12,700 nucleotides of DNA from Methanobacterium sp. (GTDB lineage Archaea; Methanobacteriota; Methanobacteria; Methanobacteriales; Methanobacteriaceae): contig PLTK01000112.1 of NCBI GenBank assembly GCA_003164415.1, positions 1 through 12,700 on the forward strand, written 5' to 3'. Under the pieces are notes generated by a model, which saw only the letters and a list, made by a program, of their open reading frames with translations, searched no databases and had not been told where the DNA came from. The position numbers and the translations under genes were made by a program. How positions within the stretch are numbered: the first letter of the stretch is position 1; each line of letters opens with the position of its first letter. Of the stretch, positions 7,947 to 12,700 are shown piece by piece.

Positions 7947-7985
7947 AAAAATGCAAGTTTATACTAAGCTAAGATTTGCCTTTTT
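7947..7985. terminator. Candidate bidirectional terminator
   Basis: AAAAATGCAA (7947-7956) can pair with TTGCCTTTTT (7976-7985) with a single mismatch, giving a GCAA/TTGC stem flanked by T5 on either strand. It lies 51 nt after the PII-like stop and 40 nt beyond the end of the minus-strand micro-ORF, as expected for a terminator shared by convergent genes. Confidence 0.45.
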
Positions 7986-8024
7986 AATTATTTCCATCTA
8001 GTTATATTCATAAAGCAAAATTTT

Positions 8025-8102
8025 TTATTTTAGTATGTATGTTACAACATAAAAAAATATGATGGCAACTACAATAAAAACTGTTAGTGATTTAGCGTCC
8101 AT
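8025..8102 (-). CDS. Putative 25-residue single-pass membrane micropeptide
   Basis: The ATG at 8102-8100 opens 25 codons ending in TAA at 8027-8025. The product starts MDAKSL, runs through about 17 uninterrupted hydrophobic or aromatic residues (TVFIVVAIIFFYVV and on), and ends TYILK, so a charged N-terminus and a terminal lysine bracket one membrane segment. On the minus strand a GGGAGTG ribosome binding site at 8118-8112 lies nine bases before the ATG, one of the better sites in the window. A TATA-like TTTAAATA lies at 8213-8206. A shared terminator sits beyond the stop. I do not recognise the peptide; a role as a small subunit or modulator of a membrane complex is only a guess. AT-rich DNA can give short hydrophobic frames by chance, so confidence is moderate. 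Confidence 0.5.
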   Translation of the reverse strand: MDAKSLTVFIVVAIIFFYVVTYILK

Positions 8103-8989
8103 TTTTTAACACACTCCCTGATTGATAAGTTTTACAATTTTTTTTAGGATTATCTGAAATATGTAATCATATTCATCTCATACTAAGAATAGTAATTTGA
8201 TAACATATTTAAAAATAACTTAAATTAAATATGAAAATTTTCCTTATTGAACTGTGCAACATTTTTGTTTAGGATAGTTAATCTAAAAACCATCGATGCA
8301 TATATCTTATTTTTAGATGTATGGTCTTCTTCCATTTAATGATTTAATTAATTTAATGGGATGTGGTTTTAGCTTGATTATTTTTATTTTTGAAAAATAG
8401 ATAGATTTAAATATTATAACTTTTAATGTTTAATTGTCACAAGTTTAAATTATAAATGTGAAAATCATCACATAATTAATATATAAAATTATAATTATAT
8501 GAAAATTTATCGACACAAACGAAAATAAATATGAAAAACATAGAAAAATTTTATGCTGTTATTCCGATGATTAGAAAAATTATAGTATAAAATAGAGTAC
8601 ATTACAAAATAATATGAAGAGTTTCATTATTCCTAATAACACTTTTATAGTTCAGAACATTTAGCTGGTAACAAATTGTCTTGAAATAAGTATATTATGG
8701 ACAAGAAACATTCACATTCCGAGATTAGTATGAATATTAACCTCTTAGTATTAGTTAAATTTCCTATCTTATAAACGTATTGATAAACTTTAGATATAAT
8801 TTGAATTATTAATCTTAACTATCATGGTTTGATATAAGAATTTTAATATACTATTTTTTTAACATTTCCATCTACAATCCATTTCAAAGCAAGACTTTAA
8901 TCGAATTTAATAGAAATAATTATTGTTCTGTAATAACATATATAATTATGAAATATGATGTTGATAATGCCCATATTCAGTATATACAT

Positions 8990-9029
8990 TACAATATCCT
9001 ATGGTATATGATTGAGGTTGCATATTGTA
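8990..9029. repeat. 8-bp inverted repeat with 24-nt loop
   Basis: TACAATAT (8990-8997) and ATATTGTA (9022-9029) are perfect inverted copies. It could be a hairpin or a dimeric protein binding site about 145 nt before the deaminase start. In such AT-rich DNA a chance origin is possible. Confidence 0.3.
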
Positions 9030-9109
9030 CGTAATTTTGTATTATCCAAACGTAAAACAAAATTAAAATTAATAAAAAACAATCGACTTTTACAAAAACA
9101 AAAAAAATC

Positions 9110-9117
9110 TTATAAAA
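9110..9117 (+). promoter_or_regulatory. Candidate TATA box for the deaminase-larC-queC unit
   Basis: TTATAAAA preceded by an A-rich stretch lies 57 bases before the translation start at 9174, predicting a start of transcription near 9140 and a leader of about 30 nt. Confidence 0.45.
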
Positions 9118-9173
9118 ATAATTAATGAAGTTGAAATACTTTAGAGTGTAAACATCTATTTTAGCTGATAAAA

Positions 9174-9632
9174 ATGACAGAAGAAGATATACAATTCATG
9201 AAAAAGGCCATATTAGAGGCTAGAAAGTCTTTAAACGAGGGAGGAATTCCTATTGGTGCTGTGCTTGTGGCGGATAACAATATTATAGGCAGTGGCCACA
9301 ATAGACTTTTACAAACAAATTCAACCATCAAACATGCTGAAATGGATTGTATTGAAAATGCTGGTAGATTAAAAGGACTCGATTATAAAAAGTGTACTAT
9401 TTACACTACATTATCTCCCTGTGAAATGTGTTCTGGAATGATACTCCTATATAAAATACCAAGAGTAGTAATTGGAGAAAATATAACACTAAAGGGACCT
9501 GAAGATTATTTACAAAGTAATGGTGTTGAACTTATAAATTTGAATCTTAAAGAATGTAAGTCTCTACTTGAAAAATATATAAACAAAAATCCAGATATAT
9601 GGAACGATGAGATTGAAAGAGTACACGATTAA
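9174..9632 (+). CDS. Cytosine-deaminase-like nucleoside/base deaminase (yeast-type)
   Basis: A zinc-dependent deaminase of 152 residues from the cytidine/deoxycytidylate deaminase superfamily. The zinc ligands are H54 in the HAE motif and C83/C86 in PCEMC, with E56 as proton shuttle. Beyond these motifs it follows the pattern of fungal cytosine deaminase along most of its length: EGGIPIGAVL, GHNRLLQ, ENAGRLKG, YTTLSPCEMC, IPRVVIGEN, DYLQSNG and a C-terminal NPDIWNDEI like the tail that closes the fungal active site. Conversion of cytosine to uracil (pyrimidine salvage) is therefore the best guess. TadA-type tRNA adenosine deaminase, guanine deaminase and riboflavin-pathway deaminases are the alternatives. 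The ribosome binding site is weak (GCTGAT). larC starts 51 nt downstream. Confidence 0.8.
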   Translation: MTEEDIQFMKKAILEARKSLNEGGIPIGAVLVADNNIIGSGHNRLLQTNSTIKHAEMDCIENAGRLKGLDYKKCTIYTTLSPCEMCSGMILLYKIPRVVIGENITLKGPEDYLQSNGVELINLNLKECKSLLEKYINKNPDIWNDEIERVHD

Positions 9633-9683
9633 AAATAGTTAATAATTAAAAAAAAATCAATAAATAGAACAATCTGTGATAAA

Positions 9684-10886
9684 ATGACAGTGATAATAGA
9701 TCCTCAAAATTCCGGAATTTCAGGCAACATGGTTATTGGAGCGTTGGTTGATCAGGGAGTGGATCCAGAAAAATTAATAGAAATTATGGAATATTATGCA
9801 TCACACTTTGGTGATGTAAAAGTAAATATTAAAAAAGTTAAAAAAACCGGAATATCTGCAACCTTTGTTGATGTTGAAAGCCATGATCAGGCATCTATAA
9901 AATACATCGAATTAATAGATTTACTAGAATCAATTGAACATCCAAGCATCACAGGGGATATCATAAACTTTTCAAAAAATGTTTTCAAAACTTTAGCCGA
10001 AGCAGAGGCTATTGTACACGGTACAACAATAGATGAAGTACATTTCCATGAAGTAGGGGCTGCTGATGCAGTGGCCGATATTATTGGTGCGTCATATTTA
10101 TTTTACAAGCTTGGAATGAACAATAAAAATGTCTATGGGATGCCAGTTGCTCTCGGAGGAGGTAGAATTAAAAGCATGCATGGAATACTCAGCGTACCAG
10201 CACCTGCAACACTTGAAATTCTAAGGAATATACCCACTTTTGGAGGACCAGTCAATCATGAGCTTACAACACCTACGGGTGCAGCTCTTCTAGTGAATAT
10301 GGTTGATAAATTCATGGATTATTATCCATTTTTAACAGAAAAGAAAATAGGATATGGAGCAGGGACGATGGAACTATCACATCCTAATGTTCTAAGGATA
10401 ACAGATGGTAAAACCTCCATGGACAGTGATCATGTAACGATACTGGAAACTAATATTGATAATGTTACTGGAGAAGTTATGGGCCATATATTCAACGTGC
10501 TCATGAAATATGGGGCTAGAGATGTGAGTATCATACCAACTATAACCAAGAAAAATAGGCCAGGTTACCTTTTAAGAGTGATAGCAAGACCAATTGATTG
10601 TGATGTACTTTCTGAAGCAATAATTAAGGAAACAGGTACTCTAGGTGTAAGGGTTATCCCATATGTTCATAGAAATATTACGTCACGGAAGATCGTTCCG
10701 GTTAAAGCAATGATAAAAGGGAAAATCGTAGAAATTAATATTAAAGTAGGAATGATTGGAAATGAGATAATAAGTGTCAAACCCGAATATGAAGATGCTC
10801 GTAAGGTATCTGAAGAGAGTGGAATGCCACTTAAAGACGTTATGGATGCTGCAAATGAAGCATTCATGGAAATATCAAATAAATAA
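9684..10886 (+). CDS. larC: Nickel-pincer cofactor biosynthesis protein LarC
   Basis: A 400-residue protein of the LarC family (formerly DUF111/UPF0272). LarC inserts nickel into the pyridinium-thiocarboxylate ligand in a CTP-dependent reaction, producing the pincer cofactor of lactate racemase LarA. The N-terminal half has IDPQNSGISGNM (5-16) and HFHEVGAADAVADIIG (120-135). The C-terminal, LarC2-like half has ETNIDNVTGE (255-264). In some lactobacilli larC is split into larC1 and larC2 with programmed frameshifting; here it is one continuous frame. Family members usually read ISGDM where this one has ISGNM (N15). No histidine-rich linker is seen between the halves. No larA, larB or larE is in the window. 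The RBS is poor (GTGAT), so coupling to the deaminase transcript is likely. Confidence 0.9.
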   Translation: MTVIIDPQNSGISGNMVIGALVDQGVDPEKLIEIMEYYASHFGDVKVNIKKVKKTGISATFVDVESHDQASIKYIELIDLLESIEHPSITGDIINFSKNVFKTLAEAEAIVHGTTIDEVHFHEVGAADAVADIIGASYLFYKLGMNNKNVYGMPVALGGGRIKSMHGILSVPAPATLEILRNIPTFGGPVNHELTTPTGAALLVNMVDKFMDYYPFLTEKKIGYGAGTMELSHPNVLRITDGKTSMDSDHVTILETNIDNVTGEVMGHIFNVLMKYGARDVSIIPTITKKNRPGYLLRVIARPIDCDVLSEAIIKETGTLGVRVIPYVHRNITSRKIVPVKAMIKGKIVEINIKVGMIGNEIISVKPEYEDARKVSEESGMPLKDVMDAANEAFMEISNK

Positions 10887-10912
10887 TTATTTTTATATAA
10901 TCGTAAAAGATT

Positions 10913-10927
10913 AGGTGGATTTATATG
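10913..10927 (+). promoter_or_regulatory. Ribosome binding site of queC
   Basis: AGGTGG at 10913-10918 lies six bases before the ATG at 10925. A TATA-like TTTATATA at 10892-10899 is too close to the ATG for a leader containing this site, so read-through from larC is the simpler view. Confidence 0.55.
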
Positions 10928-11614
10928 AAATCGGGGAAAAAAATAGCTATAACTGTATTATCTGGAGGATTGGACTCAACAGTTGCAACAGCAGCTTTTA
11001 AAAACGATTATCAAATTCATGCTTTGACCTTTGACTATGGCCAGAGAAGTGTTGAAATGGAAATTAAATCTGCACAAGCAGTATGTAAAGAACTTGGTGC
11101 AGAACATACAGTAATAAAACTTCCTTGGTTATCAGAACTGGGAAGATCAGCCCTCACTACCAATAATGATATACCCGAACCCGGAATAAAGGAACTGGAT
11201 GATATGGAAAGTTCTAAGGAAACTGCACTCAAGGTGTGGGTTCCTGGAAGAAATATTGTGTTTACTGCGATTGCAAACTCTTTTGGTGAGTCTATGGGTG
11301 CGGAGATTATAATAGTAGGCTGGGATCTTGAAGAAGCTGCAACATTTCCTGATAACTCTAAAGAATTCTTAAAAGCATTTAACAATGTATTAGAAGTTGG
11401 TTCATTTGATAAAATAAAAATAGAAGCACCTCTGATTGATATGAATAAAATTGACATAGTTAAACTGGGAAATGATATAGGGGCCCCAATGAATTTGAGC
11501 TATTCATGTTACAAAGGATTTGAAGATCATTGTGGTGTCTGTGAATCTTGTATGCGTAGAATCAGGGCATTTACTAATGCTAAAATTGAGGATAAAACCG
11601 TATATATGGAATAG
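10925..11614 (+). CDS. queC: 7-cyano-7-deazaguanine synthase (preQ0 synthase)
   Basis: QueC converts 7-carboxy-7-deazaguanine to preQ0 with ATP and ammonia. In archaea preQ0 is inserted at position 15 of tRNA and converted to archaeosine. The 229-residue length is typical. The adenylating PP-loop is SGGLDST at 13-19, followed by LTFDYGQRS, and VPGRNI lies mid-protein. Four C-terminal cysteines (C195, C203, C206, C209, in CYKGFEDHCGVCESC) form the structural zinc site. The gene begins 38 nt after larC on the same strand, so deaminase-larC-queC probably forms one transcription unit, although the three enzymes share no known pathway. A hairpin/T-tract follows about 75 nt after the stop. Confidence 0.95.
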   Translation: MKSGKKIAITVLSGGLDSTVATAAFKNDYQIHALTFDYGQRSVEMEIKSAQAVCKELGAEHTVIKLPWLSELGRSALTTNNDIPEPGIKELDDMESSKETALKVWVPGRNIVFTAIANSFGESMGAEIIIVGWDLEEAATFPDNSKEFLKAFNNVLEVGSFDKIKIEAPLIDMNKIDIVKLGNDIGAPMNLSYSCYKGFEDHCGVCESCMRRIRAFTNAKIEDKTVYME

Positions 11615-11687
11615 AAAAAATTATTATAAACTCAACTATATACAACACCCGATTCAATTCAAATAGTATATAAATTGGCTGAGGTAT

Positions 11688-11719
11688 GTAATTTTTATTA
11701 TTTAAATTACTATTTTTTT
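11688..11719 (+). terminator. Hairpin plus T7 terminator after queC
   Basis: GTAATTT (11688-11694) pairs perfectly with AAATTAC (11704-11710) around a nine-base loop, followed by TA and seven Ts (11713-11719). The stem is AT-rich but well placed for ending the deaminase-larC-queC transcript. Confidence 0.5.
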
Positions 11720-11771
11720 AATAATATTGCACTGTACAAGGTTAAAAATTTAAATAAAATTGAACAAAATT

Positions 11772-12150
11772 TTAAACTGTTTTAAGTATTTTATTGACGT
11801 TTTCGGCTTTAGATTCCATTTCAAAGAAAATTAACCTAACTGTGCTTCTAGTTCAGTTAAAACAGTTAAAATGGCCTAAGATCCTCCATGGATTAACAAG
11901 ATAGTTCATTCGCCAGTTTTTACTGACATTTGCCCGACACAGTCCGTGTTCAATTGACATGAAGCAGATTCTGCCGCACCTATTATAGTTGAACAATAGC
12001 TGAAAATATTCTAGCACAACTTCGGGGGGGGAGGGGTTCTTGAATCGATGAGAATTCCTTCTTTAGAAACAATACAAAGGCTTTTATTTCTTCAATCTAT
12101 AAAATGCTTGAAAGAACATCATCTAACATTTCTTTGATTGTTTTTGTCAT
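11772..12150 (-). pseudogene. Decayed Roadblock/LC7-type gene downstream of pycB
   Basis: A preserved start remains: AGGTGA (12159-12154) then ATG at 12150-12148, reading MTKTIKEMLDDVLSSIL before TAG at 12099-12097. The same frame continues IEEIKAFVLFLKKEF up to a C8 tract (12031-12024), where a one-base loss (or two-base gain) moves the frame. The new frame has TAG (12013), then IIGAAESASCQ and QMSVKTGE, TGA (11908), TILLIHGGS, TAG (11878), then AILTVLTELEAQLG. A one-base deletion near 11835 leads to the last frame, IFFEMESKAENVNKILKTV, and a terminal TAA at 11774-11772. Joined, this gives about 125 residues with the late Roadblock pattern (a LTVLTELEAQLGLI-type strand, then an EMESKAENV-type helix). 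Such proteins commonly partner small GTPases. The gene starts 46 nt after the pycB stop, suggesting a former operon. Decay is certain if this is one gene; the family call is by pattern only. Confidence 0.72.
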
Positions 12151-12179
12151 TATTCACCTGCTATTTAATTTAAAAATAG

Positions 12180-12185
12180 AAAAAA
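12180..12185 (-). terminator. T-tract after pycB
   Basis: On the minus strand a T6 run (12185-12180) followed by C, TA and T5 begins 12 nt after the pycB stop. Archaeal RNA polymerase can terminate at such U-rich runs without a hairpin. If active, this would separate pycB from the downstream pseudogene. Confidence 0.35.
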
Positions 12186-12196
12186 GATATATGAAT

Positions 12197-12700
12197 TTAT
12201 TTGATAATCATCAGTGTTTCGCCTGTACTTACAGTGTCCCCCTCTTCAATAAATATTTCTTCAACGGTTCCAGAATTTGGGGCATGAATATCATTTTCCA
12301 TTTTCATGGCTTCCAATACTGCAACGATGTCTCCTTCATTCACATTATCATTTTTTGCAACCTTTAACTTCAGAATCATACCCTGCATACTTGAAGTAAC
12401 ACCGCCCTCAACAGGCCCACTCGGAGCTTTTACACTTGATCCTATCTCCATGAATCCTGTTGGAACTACTTTAACATCGAAAAGTTCTCCATCAACTTCT
12501 ACATTGTATTCAGTTGGTATTGATGCGGTATTTGAACCTTCAACTTTTTTTGGTATTTCAAGTGGTTCTTCAATAACTTCTCCCCTTAAAAATTTAGGAG
12601 CTACAGCTGGATAGAGGGCATATGTTAAGACGTCTTCATCCTTTTTGATGATGCCTAATTTTTCTCCTTCAGCACGGAATTTTTCTAGTTCAGGTTTTAA
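12197..12700 (-). CDS. pycB: Pyruvate carboxylase subunit B, C-terminal part (5' end outside window)
   Basis: PycB carries the carboxyltransferase and biotin-carrier parts of the two-subunit archaeal pyruvate carboxylase, which forms oxaloacetate from pyruvate and bicarbonate for biosynthesis. 167 residues are visible; the frame stays open to the right edge, so the methionine at 12451 is internal. The outer part (LKPELEKFRAEGEK, then YALYPAVAPKFLRGE) is the end of the PYC/OADA conserved domain. A linker follows, then a biotinyl domain with the biotin-accepting lysine (codon 12304-12302) in LEAMKMEND, 34 residues before the C-terminus as usual. Whole proteins are about 570 residues. Oxaloacetate decarboxylase alpha has the same architecture, but in a methanogen PycB is the expected identity. 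Confidence 0.9.
   Translation of the reverse strand, partial: LKPELEKFRAEGEKLGIIKKDEDVLTYALYPAVAPKFLRGEVIEEPLEIPKKVEGSNTASIPTEYNVEVDGELFDVKVVPTGFMEIGSSVKAPSGPVEGGVTSSMQGMILKLKVAKNDNVNEGDIVAVLEAMKMENDIHAPNSGTVEEIFIEEGDTVSTGETLMIIK

Larger units (their letters stand above)
8120..9173. other. About 1-kb AT-rich stretch without a recognised gene
   Basis: No convincing gene, RNA or mobile element was found on either strand. Short frames starting near 8335 (minus), 8531 (+), 8698 (+) and 8948 (+) lack ribosome binding sites and resemble nothing known. An 8-bp inverted repeat (8990-8997 with 9022-9029) and TTTAGGATT-like motifs (8143, 8268) are the only structures noted. The rightmost part carries the promoter of the deaminase gene. 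Confidence 0.5.

Noticed and set aside
8225..8335. 36-codon minus-strand frame starting MEEDHTSK
   Set aside because: No ribosome binding site precedes the ATG and nothing in it is recognisable; plausible by chance in AT-rich DNA.
8948..9034. 28-codon plus-strand frame starting MKYDVDNA
   Set aside because: It has no ribosome binding site and overlaps an inverted repeat; no support beyond being open.
11675..11683. Strong TATA-like TATATAAA on the plus strand after queC
   Set aside because: No plus-strand gene or structured RNA follows it before the terminator-like hairpin at 11688-11719, so it is probably chance.
12024..12036. G-quadruplex in the G8-A-G4 run
   Set aside because: The run cannot supply four separate G-tracts of three with proper loops; it is better explained as a homopolymer within the decayed gene.
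11772..12150. Amber (TAG) readthrough, for example pyrrolysine, in the frame after pycB
   Set aside because: Only some of the stops are TAG; a TGA and two frameshifts are also needed, so gene decay is the simpler reading.
12306..12614. Plus-strand frame of 102 codons opposite pycB
   Set aside because: It lies antisense to the biotinyl domain, whose LEAMKMEND motif proves the minus-strand frame.

Overview
The window most likely comes from a low-GC methanogenic archaeon of the Methanobacteriales (Methanobacterium-like). The evidence is a set of archaeal or methanogen genes: an MfnA-type tyrosine/aspartate decarboxylase (methanofuran and CoA precursors), an archaeal tRNA Cm56 methyltransferase (aTrm56), a CbiS-type fusion of adenosylcobinamide amidohydrolase and alpha-ribazole phosphatase, a separate PycB subunit of two-subunit pyruvate carboxylase, archaeal PEP synthase, and QueC, which in archaea feeds archaeosine synthesis. 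TATA-like boxes (TTTAAATA), GGTGA-type ribosome binding sites and AT-rich spacers fit the same source. No rRNA, tRNA, CRISPR array or insertion sequence was recognised.

Layout. 1-1250 (+) is the C-terminal part of PEP synthase, closed by a hairpin/T8 terminator. 1364-3078 (+) holds mfnA and a fumarate hydratase beta-subunit gene with a TTG start, 29 nt apart and probably co-transcribed. After a 402-nt gap, four genes read leftward: a DAO-type FAD oxidoreductase (7221-6052), cbiS (6002-4926), cobS (4910-4125) and aTrm56 (4020-3481). cbiS and cobS together form a module for salvage and late assembly of cobalamin (nucleotide loop). Divergent from this block, 7381-7896 (+) encodes a PII-like protein with a C-terminal zinc ribbon. 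Next comes a 1.28-kb AT-rich stretch. It contains a candidate bidirectional terminator and an overlooked 25-codon ORF on the minus strand, which encodes a single hydrophobic segment behind a good ribosome binding site. 9174-11614 (+) holds a cytosine-deaminase-like enzyme resembling the yeast enzyme, larC (nickel-pincer cofactor synthesis) and queC. The right edge carries the C-terminal third of pycB on the minus strand.

The most informative unlisted feature is a decayed gene at 12150-11772 (minus), directly downstream of pycB. Its start codon and ribosome binding site are intact, but the reading frame is broken by four in-frame stops and two frameshifts, one in a C8 homopolymer. Joining the frames restores a protein of about 125 residues that resembles Roadblock/LC7 proteins. 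This explains an otherwise gene-free stretch that is richer in GC than its surroundings.

Functionally the window is mostly housekeeping: carbon anabolism (PpsA, PycB, fumarase), cofactor synthesis (methanofuran, cobalamin, nickel-pincer) and tRNA modification (Cm56, archaeosine). I found no defence or mobile system. The items most worth following up are the micro-ORF, the Roadblock-like pseudogene, the PII/zinc-ribbon protein and the yeast-like deaminase.
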